Shown here in pieces: positions 35,309-44,038 of a DNA stretch of 60,003 bases (positions are counted from its first letter, which is position 1; each line of letters begins with the position of its first letter). The notes beneath the pieces are model-generated. The model was not told where the DNA came from and did no database searches. It was given only the letters and a program-made list of their open reading frames with translations. The stretch covers positions 1 to 60,003 of the forward strand of contig JAHJKA010000041.1 of assembly GCA_018822545.1 (NCBI GenBank). Reading direction: 5' to 3'. The position numbers and the translations under genes were made by a program. Origin of the DNA: Pseudomonadota bacterium. GTDB taxonomy: Bacteria; Desulfobacterota; Desulfobulbia; Desulfobulbales; SURF-16.

Positions 35309-35659
35309 TTAAGCTGAAATGGTTTCGAGGAAGATGGAGCGGGCCTCCAGGGCGGCGCGGACATCGTCCTTGGTGGTGGTGCCGCCCAAGACCAGGGCGT
35401 CCTCGTTATACTGGCCGGTGCGGCCGGTAACGGCCACCGCATCTGCAAGGGTGGCATCTGTCGCGGCCAGGAGGATCTCCAGGGGGGCCTGACTGCCGTC
35501 AACGGCGGCTTTATCGCAGATGGTGTACTTGCCAGAGGCAGTGATCTTGCCAAGCACAGTGCCCTCGGCATAGAGCAGGCCGGTAAGCAGAGTGCGGGAG
35601 CGGGTGACCCGGGGAAAAGAGCCGGCCAGCAGGTTTGATGGGGTGAGAGTTTCAGACAT
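35309..35659 (-). CDS. Head decoration protein (lambda gpD-like)
   Basis: A 116-residue HDPD-family protein: GSFPRVTRSRTLLTG, YAEGTVLGKIT and a KYTICDKAAVDG turn. Lambda gpD is 110 residues. It trimerises on the capsid surface and stabilises it. Confidence 0.9.
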   Translation of the reverse strand: MSETLTPSNLLAGSFPRVTRSRTLLTGLLYAEGTVLGKITASGKYTICDKAAVDGSQAPLEILLAATDATLADAVAVTGRTGQYNEDALVLGGTTTKDDVRAALEARSIFLETISA

Positions 35660-35670
35660 GGTCTAGCTCC

Positions 35671-36909
35671 TTAGTGTTTGGCACCGGCCAGGATGGCGCT
35701 TACCGCAGCATCCTCAGCCTCGTGGTCAGTGTTTTGGTTGGCGGCAGCAGGCTCAATGGCTGGGATCTCCAGGGAGTCGGTGGCCAGATTCTGGGCCATT
35801 GCAGCCCGTTTGGTGTCGTCTGTTTTCAGCAGAGCCAGGGCGGCCTCTGCCTCAGTGGTCGTGCCGTCAAAGGCCAGGGCCACCAGGGAGCCGCTCATCT
35901 TGGCACCAGGGGCCAGATCAAGGACGGCCCGGATGCGGGTGCGCTCCTGGTAGGCTCCTGCTTGCCGTAGTTCAGCGGCGATTTCTGGATAGTCAGCGGT
36001 GACAGCGGCAGCAGTAAGCTGAGGCCGGGCACCGGATCCACCCTGGTCGGGGTTGGTTGGATTGGGGCTGCTCATGGCAACACCTCCTGTGGTTGGGGTT
36101 TGTCCGGGTTTGGTCTGGCCGACAAGCTCGGCAAGGGAGCTCAAGCCATCGGCCAGTCCGGCCTTGACCGCCTCTTCTCCGACCAGGACCCAGCCCTGGC
36201 CGAAATCATTGACGACGGTCTGCTCTGAAACATTACGGTTACGGGCCACTGACTTGACAAAGACAGCGGCCATGGAATCTGCGGTGGCCAGCACCAGGGC
36301 GTGGCCCTCGTCGGTGCCGGGGTCCAGCCGTTTTTGCGGGCTCTGGCTGGAGGTGACATGGATGATATTGTCCTCACCATCTCCTCCCCTGAAAGACATC
36401 AACACCCCGATGGAGCCCAGCATGGAGGTGGCGTCGCAATAGGCCTTTGAACAGGCCGATAAGATCCAGAGGGCAGCGGAGGCGGCAGATCCTGAGGCAT
36501 AGCCGATGATCTCCTTCTGGCCCCGGGCCTGGTGGACAATCTCGGCAAACTCGTGGATGCCGTCTGCCTGGCCGCCGGGAGAGTTGACGTCAAAGACGAT
36601 GCGCTTGATGGCCGGATCAGCCAGGGCCAGGTGGAAGTCATGGGAGACAGACTCCAGGGAGCAGGAGCCGCACATCTCCTCAAAAACATCGGCATAGCGG
36701 ATGATGGCGCCGTGGATCGGCACCACCGCGGTGGATCCATAAACCTTGAGACGCTTGGAGCCTTCCGGTCTGGTGGGCCTGCCGGCAACCAGAGCACTGA
36801 CGTCGGTGATGCGGTTGACAATGGCCAGAACCTGGGTCATGCCGGCATGGCTGATGAGCCATGGCTGGCCATAGACTGCGGCCATGACCCGGGTGGGTTT
36901 ATCTTTCAT
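35671..36909 (-). CDS. Prohead protease/scaffold (S49 peptidase, lambda gpC-like)
   Basis: A 412-residue ClpP/S49-type serine protease: VFDVNSPGGQADG, YASGSAASAALWILSA with the catalytic Ser in ASGSAAS, and MLGSIGVLMSFRG. The C-terminal ~150 residues are Ala/Glu-rich, like the Nu3-type scaffold that overlaps lambda C. It matures the prohead. An internal start for a separate scaffold protein near residue 280 is possible but not proven. Confidence 0.9.
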   Translation of the reverse strand: MKDKPTRVMAAVYGQPWLISHAGMTQVLAIVNRITDVSALVAGRPTRPEGSKRLKVYGSTAVVPIHGAIIRYADVFEEMCGSCSLESVSHDFHLALADPAIKRIVFDVNSPGGQADGIHEFAEIVHQARGQKEIIGYASGSAASAALWILSACSKAYCDATSMLGSIGVLMSFRGGDGEDNIIHVTSSQSPQKRLDPGTDEGHALVLATADSMAAVFVKSVARNRNVSEQTVVNDFGQGWVLVGEEAVKAGLADGLSSLAELVGQTKPGQTPTTGGVAMSSPNPTNPDQGGSGARPQLTAAAVTADYPEIAAELRQAGAYQERTRIRAVLDLAPGAKMSGSLVALAFDGTTTEAEAALALLKTDDTKRAAMAQNLATDSLEIPAIEPAAANQNTDHEAEDAAVSAILAGAKH

Positions 36910-38483
36910 CAGGAGGTCTCCTTTGTTTTCGGCACCGGCAGAGGTTCGATCAGGCCGTCTTTCTCGCCCATTTTTCGCTCCCGCACCTGCTGTCGATGAT
37001 TGTCGTCGTAATCGCCACCGGTGAGGCCGGCGGTCTCTTCGGCGATGGTGGAGAGGCGGTTGTTGATCCGGTTGACTGCGGCATTGACCTCTTTTTCAGG
37101 ATCAAGATGACCGGGGGCGGGTCCTTGCCAGTGGGCATTGCACCAGGCCTGGCGGATGGCAGGGTCGTCGAAAAAACCAGGGGCCTTGACCCGGCCGATG
37201 GTGATGGCCTCCACCAGCCACTCTTCGTAGATGGGCTGGCAGAAGTTGCGGGTGAGCCACGCTCGACGGGCCTTGTAAAATTTCCAGGCCATGAGGAAGG
37301 CGGCTCTGGAGGCGGCATACGATTTGTTGAACTGTTTGAGCAGGATGTCGGCCGGCTGCTCCAAGGCAGCGCCGATCTGGCGAACAATGGCGATAAAGAA
37401 CGGGTCAAAGGCGCCGTTGGGGCGGCCTGGGGCGGCGGTGTTTATTCTTTCGCCGGGCGCCAGATCAACAATGGTGCCGTGGCCCAGGCCGATCTCGTCA
37501 CTCTTCAGGGTGGGGGTGTTGCCCTGGTCGTCTTGGCCCGATCCCTGAAGCTGTTCGCCGGCATCGGACTCAATGAAGACTGACATCATGCCGCTGACCA
37601 CAGCGGCCATGAGCTCGGCCTCGGTGAGGCGGGAGATTTGTTTGAGGGTCTCCAGCACAGGGGACAGATAGGGGAAGCCCCGGCGCTGTCCTGGCCGTTC
37701 GGCCTTAAAGAGATGGAGGACGTTGCGGCGGCCGCTCTCCTTGCCAAAGGCAGGAATGCGCTGCCATTTCCGGGGGCCATACCCCAGACCGCCTGGGTGC
37801 TGGCTGGAAAACCAGTAGGCGAGGGGTGCTCCGTAGCTGTCGGTTTCAACACCCTGGACCAGGCTGGCGTTCTCGGTGAGGCGGTCGGGGGTGGAGACCT
37901 GGTGCCCCTCGAAAAGATGGGCGCAGAGATGGTAGGGGGAGGAGGGCCGCTTGATAAAGGGGAGCAGGGTGAAAAGGTCACCGCCAAGCAGGGCGGTGGT
38001 CAGGGCAATCTCCTGCAGCTCCACCCCGGTATGGGTGTGGGCCGCGTCACAATCCTTGGAGCCAAACCAGAGGTTAAACTCTCGCTCTGTGTGGGTCTGC
38101 CAGTCTGAGGCCTCATCATCTGACAGGCCCAGAAAGCCGGCATCGATGCGGGACTGCATGAGCAGGCCGGTGCCTACGACATTGGTTACCAGGCCGCGGA
38201 TGGCGGAGGTGGCGATGGGTTGATTGCGGTAGGCATCTCCGGAGGCGTTGCGCAGAGATTCAAGATCGGTGGAGATATGGGAATCGGCAGAGGCGCCGTC
38301 GGAAAACCAGCCCCGCACGGCACGGCGCAGACCGGCGGCGGCGTTATAGCCGTGGCCGGTGACGGCAGCCGACTCGCTGGTCACGGCGGATACTGTGATA
38401 TCATGGCCGAGCATGGAAAGCCCGGCATTGCATGCAGCAACCACCGGCCGGGCCAGGATATTTTTGAGGGAAAAATCAACCAA
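36909..38483 (-). CDS. Phage portal protein (lambda gpB family)
   Basis: A 524-residue lambda-family portal: SDDEASDWQTHTEREFNLW, TPDRLTENASLVQGVETD, RRNVLHLFKAERPGQ, KQFNKSYAASRAAFLM. It forms the DNA entry ring and packaging-motor dock. Overlaps the gpW gene by eight bases and shares one base with the protease. Confidence 0.95.
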   Translation of the reverse strand: MVDFSLKNILARPVVAACNAGLSMLGHDITVSAVTSESAAVTGHGYNAAAGLRRAVRGWFSDGASADSHISTDLESLRNASGDAYRNQPIATSAIRGLVTNVVGTGLLMQSRIDAGFLGLSDDEASDWQTHTEREFNLWFGSKDCDAAHTHTGVELQEIALTTALLGGDLFTLLPFIKRPSSPYHLCAHLFEGHQVSTPDRLTENASLVQGVETDSYGAPLAYWFSSQHPGGLGYGPRKWQRIPAFGKESGRRNVLHLFKAERPGQRRGFPYLSPVLETLKQISRLTEAELMAAVVSGMMSVFIESDAGEQLQGSGQDDQGNTPTLKSDEIGLGHGTIVDLAPGERINTAAPGRPNGAFDPFFIAIVRQIGAALEQPADILLKQFNKSYAASRAAFLMAWKFYKARRAWLTRNFCQPIYEEWLVEAITIGRVKAPGFFDDPAIRQAWCNAHWQGPAPGHLDPEKEVNAAVNRINNRLSTIAEETAGLTGGDYDDNHRQQVRERKMGEKDGLIEPLPVPKTKETS

Positions 38484-38694
38484 GAGGGACGGCCCTCCTG
38501 ATGCGCGTGCGGCCCGGGGTCAAGCGGTTGACCCAGCCCTGCCAGTAGTTGAGATTCTTGCGGACCTCAATAGCGTCCACCTTGGTATAGGTGCGCTTGC
38601 CGACCCTGTACTCCTGGCTATCAGAGACAGCCAGGTCGCAGGCTAGCCAGGCGGCTAAATGTTCATTTGCTTGTTCAATGGTAATTCCGGCCAC
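38476..38694 (-). CDS. Head-tail joining protein gpW
   Basis: A 72-residue lambda gpW-family adaptor; GTG start with a GAGGA ribosome binding site. The AVSDSQEYRVGKRTYTKVDAIEVRKNL text is the conserved gpW core. It closes the portal and forms the tail joint. Confidence 0.9.
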   Translation of the reverse strand: MAGITIEQANEHLAAWLACDLAVSDSQEYRVGKRTYTKVDAIEVRKNLNYWQGWVNRLTPGRTRIRRAVPLG

Positions 38695-38980
38695 AGAGTT
38701 CCTCGCATCTGTATGGGTTCAGGTGCGAGTATGGGTCAAGATGGGATGAAAAAAAAGGGGGCGGTATCCTGCTCAGGATATTTACCTGTAGAGGTGTTTT
38801 ACCTGAACAGGTAAAATGGCAGATGGCGGCAATAAGAAAAACCGTGCCCAGGGCTACCAGCCACAACGGCTGGGGCGTATCGGATGCCCCTGGGTGCGGT
38901 AAATTAGGCGGCCACGTCGGAGAATATCTGTTAAGCAGCTTCAAGGATACGGTCAGGGCTGGTGGTCTTTCTTCACTCAT
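38675..38980 (-). CDS. Hypothetical single-span membrane protein
   Basis: 101 residues with one membrane segment (LWLVALGTVFLIAAICHF, ~39-57). Its ATG overlaps the exonuclease stop (ATGA) and its end overlaps gpW by 20 bases. The coupling supports expression, but the reading frame has no recognised family and may be spurious. Confidence 0.4.
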   Translation of the reverse strand: MSEERPPALTVSLKLLNRYSPTWPPNLPHPGASDTPQPLWLVALGTVFLIAAICHFTCSGKTPLQVNILSRIPPPFFSSHLDPYSHLNPYRCEELCGRNYH

Positions 38981-39621
38981 GGTGCCATTACCATTTCGCC
39001 AGGAAGGCGGACATTAAGCCACTTTCCGGTCTTGGGGCATTTTAAGGTTGTCATGCCGTTAATGGCTTTGATGTTCATACCTTCGATCAAAAGACGAAGG
39101 GCAGTGACATCGCCCAGGCAATAATCGATCACGGCGCCGATCCTGCCCCGTTGCCAGTCGATGGGGGCCATGGCGCCATCGCCTGATTTTGCGACGCCAT
39201 GCAGGTTTGCCCGGCAGCACTTATCCAGGCTGTAACCGCCATGGCCTGGTGACTGGTAGATGGGGCCAAGGCCGGCCGCCTCCCAGATCTGGGCCTGCAG
39301 GTCGTAGCTCTTTTCCGGCGGGATATGGATATTCCAGCAGGCGGCTAAGAGAGGCTCATCAAAACCCTGGGAGTTAAAGCCGATGATCCAGCGCCGCTTG
39401 GCAATGAGGTCGGCAAGCTCCTTGTGGTTGTCGCCGCAAAAGACGCGGAAGCGGGCCTCAAGGCAGTCATAGGCGCAGATAACAGAGATCCCCATGCCCG
39501 GGAAATCGTGCCAGCCCTCGCAGTAGTCAATGCCCTCAATGCGGCCCACCCCTTCCACGGGGATCGCCTTGATGATTTCTGCGTCAAAAATAAGGGCGTC
39601 TTTACTCATAAGTCGTGTCAT
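38977..39621 (-). CDS. DnaQ-like 3'-5' exonuclease (RNase H fold)
   Basis: A start at 39621 behind GGAGGATAAA gives 214 residues. Catalytic motifs: LIFDAEI (DxE at ~12-14), GFNSQGFDEPLL (N and FD, ~85-95) and YCLGDVTALRLLI (Y..D, ~180-190). The domain is a DEDD-type exonuclease as seen in predicted phage polB-exonuclease-like proteins. It could trim or process DNA during packaging or replication; its place beside terminase is unusual. Confidence 0.75.
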   Translation of the reverse strand: MTRLMSKDALIFDAEIIKAIPVEGVGRIEGIDYCEGWHDFPGMGISVICAYDCLEARFRVFCGDNHKELADLIAKRRWIIGFNSQGFDEPLLAACWNIHIPPEKSYDLQAQIWEAAGLGPIYQSPGHGGYSLDKCCRANLHGVAKSGDGAMAPIDWQRGRIGAVIDYCLGDVTALRLLIEGMNIKAINGMTTLKCPKTGKWLNVRLPGEMVMAP

Positions 39622-39656
39622 TTTATCCTCCAGCAACCTGCCGGCTTTTGGCTATG

Positions 39657-39746
39657 TCAGCAGTTGCCCAGGTCTTTGCAGTGGGGGCATGTTTCGTGGA
39701 AATTGCGGTCGTAATGCTTGCCGCAGTAGGGGCATTTTATGGTCAT
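39657..39746 (-). CDS. 29-residue zinc-ribbon microprotein
   Basis: ATG at 39746, which overlaps the upstream stop as ATGA, then MTIKCPYCGKHYDRNFHETC with a second CPHC and stop at 39657. Two CxxC pairs about 12 residues apart would bind one zinc. It is too short for ordinary annotation; the coupling and conserved cysteines suggest it is real. Function unknown. Confidence 0.55.
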   Translation of the reverse strand: MTIKCPYCGKHYDRNFHETCPHCKDLGNC

Positions 39747-40012
39747 GACATGGCCTCTTCTTCTTTGACGCCCGAGACATCCACCTCAATGGATTTTATC
39801 GAGATCCCCATCTGGTTAATGGGGCAGCCGGAGTTGCGGCACCGGTGATAGCGGATCTTGATGGCGCTGTCCCACGGCAGGGATCCTGTCACCACGGCGC
39901 GGGTGGTGGCGCAGGATGGGCAGACCGCGCCGAAACGGGGAGAATAGTCAACACCGCTTGCGGCCTGGGCCTTGGCCTCCACCAGCTTTTTTAAGTAGTC
40001 ATCATTACTCAT
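39743..40012 (-). CDS. Ogr/Delta-like zinc-finger protein
   Basis: 89 residues with CPSC ... C-x4-C spacing (C-x2-C-x23-C-x4-C). The Ogr/Delta late transcription activators of P2-like phages have a C-x2-C-x22-C-x4-C zinc finger, one residue shorter. The C-terminal YHRCRNSGCPINQMGISIK text also resembles the fold. It might activate the late tail operons; the identification is tentative. Confidence 0.5.
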   Translation of the reverse strand: MSNDDYLKKLVEAKAQAASGVDYSPRFGAVCPSCATTRAVVTGSLPWDSAIKIRYHRCRNSGCPINQMGISIKSIEVDVSGVKEEEAMS

Positions 40013-40013
40013 G

Positions 40014-41951
40014 TTATCTCCTGACTCCGTTGCTACGCACCCGGCGCTGGGGGCGGCTTTGTGTTTCTGAATCTTGCTTTTTCCAAAATTTTACCCTGAG
40101 CATATCGGCCGCCACCAGGGCAGCCACCTCACAGTCGAAATAGTGATTGTCCTTGCCATCTGGGCAGGCCCACGTGCCCTTAGCCTCATCGATATGCTCG
40201 GCGCACAGCTGCTTGGCGTAGTCCTTTGTGGTGGCCGCGGTCAGGTGGAAGGCACCAGGGTCAGTCGGCTCCACCATCAGCATCGATGAAAGCTGGTCTT
40301 TGTAGTGGTTGACATCGACATGGGCCAGGATGACCCCGCCCGGGATGAGCTGTTTGCTGTTTGGGTAGGTGTCGATCTTACTCAGGGTGTAGGGCTGGCT
40401 CTTGCGGCCAGGTGCCCCCTTTGATGCCTGGACCTTGCCGGGATGGCGGCGGACAAAATCGTACATTTCCTTCACCCTATGGCCCATGGCATCCTGGACC
40501 GTCTTCTGGACCGGATAGACCTTGCCAGCGGCGTCTTTATACTCATATTCAAAAATAACCTCTTTCAGGGCGCCGATGGTGCGGACAAAGCCATGGGTGA
40601 TCAGCCATGACTCCTGCTCAAGCCCCCAACCGAACGCCCTGATAACAAAGAAAAAACCATTATCCTGGGTGTCCACCCCGGCCACCACGGCGGCCACCAG
40701 GCCGTCACCCGGGACCAGGCCGTCAGGCCGCTCATCGCGCAGGGCCAGAATGGCATCCTCTTCCCGGTGCGCCTCAAACTCTAACCAGGGCTCAGCCTTG
40801 TGTTTGTTGCAGAAATCCTTGAGGGCCGCCTTGTCGTGCGCGCCCTTGAGGAAGGCAGCTGCCACCTTTGAGAGGCTGACAAAGCGGGAGAGCCAGGAAG
40901 GGATGTGAAAACCGATCTTCTTTGGGCGTTCGGCCCGGAGATACTCAAAGAGCTCACGACCATCGTTCTTGGCCCGCCATTGGCCACCGCGCACCGCCAT
41001 GTCTCTGGAAAAATCGGCCCAGTGGCCATGACAATGTTCACAGACATACCAGGCTAGTTTTTTCGCTTCGATGGTCTCCGGATCCCTCTCATCCTCCGGC
41101 CACTTGATGCCGTAGTCGATGTCTTTGCCGCCAAAGACCATGCACTGGGATTTGCCACACTCGGGGCATTTTACAAAATACTCGAAAATGACCTGGGCCT
41201 CTTTGGTCAAGGCTTGCCAGATAGGTCCGGCCTCCACGGTCGGGGTGGAGAGTTTCCAGATTTTGCGGTTGCGCTCAAAGGTGGTCGTTCTGGCCTCGGC
41301 CAAGGCCCAGCTGGCGGCCTCTTTTTTGTCCGGGAATTCAGGCCACTTGTCGAGCTCATCCATTTTCAGGTAGCGAATGGAGTCACTGGAAATGGAGGAG
41401 GTTGATCCGGCCCAACCCATATAGAGGACCATGGTGCGCAGCTGGATGCGCAGGTTGGCAAGATCATCCTCGGCACCGGTGATCAGGGAGCGCAGCTTGG
41501 GGCTCTTGGTGATTGTCTTCTGCAGGCGGTCCTTGGAATTTTTGCGGCAGAGGTTCTGGTCTGGGTAGATGGAGAGGGTCGGGCCTGGAGCGCGGTCCAT
41601 GGTGTAATACAGACAACCATCGGCCGCTGCCGACTTTCCCGTCTGCGGGCCGGCGCAGATGATGACAATCTCGACCCCCTTAAAAAAAGAGGCGTCCATG
41701 ATCCCAGCCAGGTAGGGGGTAGTTTCATTTTTCCAGCGGCTGCCCTCCAGGGGACCACCAACCACAACCCTGTGGTCCTGGTTCCATTTGCTGCAGGTGG
41801 TTGGCTTGCGTTTGCGGAAAATGCGGCGCTCGACCTTTGACAGACTGCAGCGTAGACGCTGGCCGGTTAGCCTTTTAAGCAGGGCAGCTGGCACCCAGGA
41901 TGGGGCAGCGGAGATGGTGAGAGTTTTCTGGGCTAAGGGGCTATGCTGCAT
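40014..41951 (-). CDS. Terminase large subunit (gpA family)
   Basis: A start at 41951 gives 645 residues of the lambda gpA class. The ATPase Walker A-like ICAGPQTGKSAAA sits at ~105, YLKMDELDKWPE gives Walker B-like acidic residues, and the nuclease half carries VAGVDTQDNG and DCEVAALVAADML. It cuts and packages DNA with the gpNu1-like subunit immediately upstream. The longer frame start at 42098 lies inside that small subunit and is rejected. Confidence 0.94.
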   Translation of the reverse strand: MQHSPLAQKTLTISAAPSWVPAALLKRLTGQRLRCSLSKVERRIFRKRKPTTCSKWNQDHRVVVGGPLEGSRWKNETTPYLAGIMDASFFKGVEIVIICAGPQTGKSAAADGCLYYTMDRAPGPTLSIYPDQNLCRKNSKDRLQKTITKSPKLRSLITGAEDDLANLRIQLRTMVLYMGWAGSTSSISSDSIRYLKMDELDKWPEFPDKKEAASWALAEARTTTFERNRKIWKLSTPTVEAGPIWQALTKEAQVIFEYFVKCPECGKSQCMVFGGKDIDYGIKWPEDERDPETIEAKKLAWYVCEHCHGHWADFSRDMAVRGGQWRAKNDGRELFEYLRAERPKKIGFHIPSWLSRFVSLSKVAAAFLKGAHDKAALKDFCNKHKAEPWLEFEAHREEDAILALRDERPDGLVPGDGLVAAVVAGVDTQDNGFFFVIRAFGWGLEQESWLITHGFVRTIGALKEVIFEYEYKDAAGKVYPVQKTVQDAMGHRVKEMYDFVRRHPGKVQASKGAPGRKSQPYTLSKIDTYPNSKQLIPGGVILAHVDVNHYKDQLSSMLMVEPTDPGAFHLTAATTKDYAKQLCAEHIDEAKGTWACPDGKDNHYFDCEVAALVAADMLRVKFWKKQDSETQSRPQRRVRSNGVRR

Positions 41952-42702
41952 GCTTAACGGTATCCTTGAAGATAAGCTCAAAAGAATCAAGGGAGGCATA
42001 GTCGTGGAGAAGTTGGGCAAAGGCCTCCACCATTGATGCCTCCATATCGGCAACCAGGGCCTGGTTGCCACCGACCAGATCAACCCACTCGGCCACATAG
42101 GTGTGGATGGTGTGGACCTGGCCTTCTTTCAAAACAAGAGCACGGGCCACAAGCTCCTGCTCCACTTTGTCGGCCAGGACATACTTGCCCTCCATGATCT
42201 CACGCTCCATCTGTGCCTTGAGGAGCTGCTCGTGCTTGAGGGCTATTTCTTTTTTTGTCTTTTGCTCCTGCAGGGCACGGCCATTTTTGTCAGACTCTTT
42301 CTCTCCGCTGCTATCATCTTGTAGATGGATGCGGGCGTAGTCATCGATATCCTTCTGTAGAAAGACGCTTCCCTTCTTTTTTAGCTGACCTTTACGGGCA
42401 TGATTTGAAAGGGCAGATTTTTCAATTTTGTAGCCCTGATCCTTAAGGTATGAAAGGACAAGGGCCTGGGTTTTGAACTGTTTGGACTGTGACTCTTCCG
42501 ATGTGTCATATTTATCCATCAGTTTCTTCTCCATAGCTGCCAGGGCGGCCTTGGCGTTGTCCCAGTCTTTGAGGTTTGCCGAGGTCGACTCTTTTGCATA
42601 AGCCTGGGCATTATTGATCAGGGCCTTGTAGCGGATGCCGTACTCAATTTTCTCATTCTGTGAGGTGGCCTCGAGTATTTCCTTGGGTAGCTGTTCAACC
42701 AT
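41941..42702 (-). CDS. Terminase small subunit (Nu1-like)
   Basis: 253 residues: a helical N-terminus, then KIEKSALSNHARKGQLKKKGSVFLQKDIDDYAR, a winged-helix-like DNA-binding stretch, and a long charged helix to the C-terminus. Position directly before gpA and the length support a small terminase subunit that binds cos or pac. Overlaps the large subunit and the methyltransferase. Confidence 0.75.
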   Translation of the reverse strand: MVEQLPKEILEATSQNEKIEYGIRYKALINNAQAYAKESTSANLKDWDNAKAALAAMEKKLMDKYDTSEESQSKQFKTQALVLSYLKDQGYKIEKSALSNHARKGQLKKKGSVFLQKDIDDYARIHLQDDSSGEKESDKNGRALQEQKTKKEIALKHEQLLKAQMEREIMEGKYVLADKVEQELVARALVLKEGQVHTIHTYVAEWVDLVGGNQALVADMEASMVEAFAQLLHDYASLDSFELIFKDTVKHAA

Positions 42703-44038
42703 TGTCCTTGCCCCTTTCCTCTATGATTGCGGCAAAAGTTTTATTGTTTGCGGCTAAGGTCGCCTGGCCGCCGGTGTAATCCTGCCAACGGGTGATGATC
42801 ACATCAACAAACTTGGGCTCAAGCTCCATGATCCTGGACAGGCGGTTGCGCACCTCGCAACCCATCAGGGTTGAGCCAGAGCCGCCAAAGGCATCGGCGA
42901 CGATTTGACCTGGGCGGCTGGAGTTGGCAAGGAAGTATTCAACCAGGGCCACCGGCTTCATGGTTGGGTGGTCGGCATTGCGAGATGGCTTGTCAAAACA
43001 GACCATGGAAGGGCAAAAACTCTCGATATGAAGATCATGTCCGGTGATCTGCCAGACCATGTTGTCAGCATTAACCTCAAGCGTGTTTTCTGAAATCTCC
43101 TTGAGCGAGTCCGCCTGCAGCTCGTTGACCGTGCGTCTTGACCGGCCACCGTACCAGCGGTGACTGGCCCCTTTTTTCCAGCCATAGAGAATGGGCTCAT
43201 GCTGCCAGTGGTAATCGGCCCGGCCAAGCACCAGCTGGTTTTTCTTCCAGACCAGACAGGATGACAACTTGAAGCCGGCGGCCTCAAAGGCGGTCTGTAC
43301 ATTGACCCGCTCGGTATCGGCGTGGGCCACATAGATAGCGCCACCAGGGATGACGATATCAGCAAGGCAGTTGAATACGTCGCGCATGAAATTGCGGAAA
43401 TCAGAACTGGAAAGATTGTCATTCTGGATGGTGCCAGCCTTTGATTCATAGGCGACATTGTAGGGAGGATCGGTCCAGATCATATCTGCTAGCTGGCCAT
43501 CCATAAGTTGCTGCCAGTGGCCCTGGTTTGTGCTGTCTCCACACATGACTCGATGACCGCCAAGTTTCCAAATATCACCTGGCCGTGCAGTTGGCACTGC
43601 CGGTACTGGTGGAGCAGCATCTGGATCTTTGTCGTTGCCGGCCAAGGCGGCCATGATCTTGTCGATTTCGTCCATATCAAAGCCGGTGAACTCAAGCGGG
43701 AAATCCATCTCTTTGAGGTCTGCAAACTCCAGGGCAAGGAGTTCCTCGTCCCAGTTGGCCAGCTCGGCCATGCGGTTAATGGACAGCCGGAAGGCCTTGA
43801 TCTTGTCGTCGGCCATATCATCGACCAGGACAACAGGAACACTGGTAAGCCCGGCGGCGATAGCTCCTTTAAGGCGGAGGTGACCGTCAATTATCTGGCC
43901 GGCGGTGGTGACCAAAATAGGAACACGGAAACCATAGGTGGTGATGGCCTCGGCCATCTTGTCGACGGCGTGGTTGTTCTTGCGCGGGTTGCGCTCATAA
44001 ACACTCAGGCGTTCAATGGGCCAGGACTCGGTCTGCAT
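42695..44038 (-). CDS. ParB-domain-fused DNA methyltransferase
   Basis: 447 residues. Residues 1-~100 are a ParB/Srx-type domain (RLSVYERNPRKNNHAVDKMA, GQIIDGHLRLKGAIAAG). The C-terminal ~290 residues are an amino-methyltransferase with MIWTDPPYNVAYE (motif IV, DPPY) followed by FGGSGSTLMGCEV (motif I), the beta-class order. It would make N6-methyladenine or N4-methylcytosine. Located between primase and terminase, it may modify phage DNA to escape host restriction or mark it for packaging. Confidence 0.85.
   Translation of the reverse strand: MQTESWPIERLSVYERNPRKNNHAVDKMAEAITTYGFRVPILVTTAGQIIDGHLRLKGAIAAGLTSVPVVLVDDMADDKIKAFRLSINRMAELANWDEELLALEFADLKEMDFPLEFTGFDMDEIDKIMAALAGNDKDPDAAPPVPAVPTARPGDIWKLGGHRVMCGDSTNQGHWQQLMDGQLADMIWTDPPYNVAYESKAGTIQNDNLSSSDFRNFMRDVFNCLADIVIPGGAIYVAHADTERVNVQTAFEAAGFKLSSCLVWKKNQLVLGRADYHWQHEPILYGWKKGASHRWYGGRSRRTVNELQADSLKEISENTLEVNADNMVWQITGHDLHIESFCPSMVCFDKPSRNADHPTMKPVALVEYFLANSSRPGQIVADAFGGSGSTLMGCEVRNRLSRIMELEPKFVDVIITRWQDYTGGQATLAANNKTFAAIIEERGKDNG

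Noticed and set aside
38675..38980. Assigning the small membrane protein as a holin
   Set aside because: It lies among packaging genes and has a single segment; only the coupling supports it, so it is left as hypothetical.
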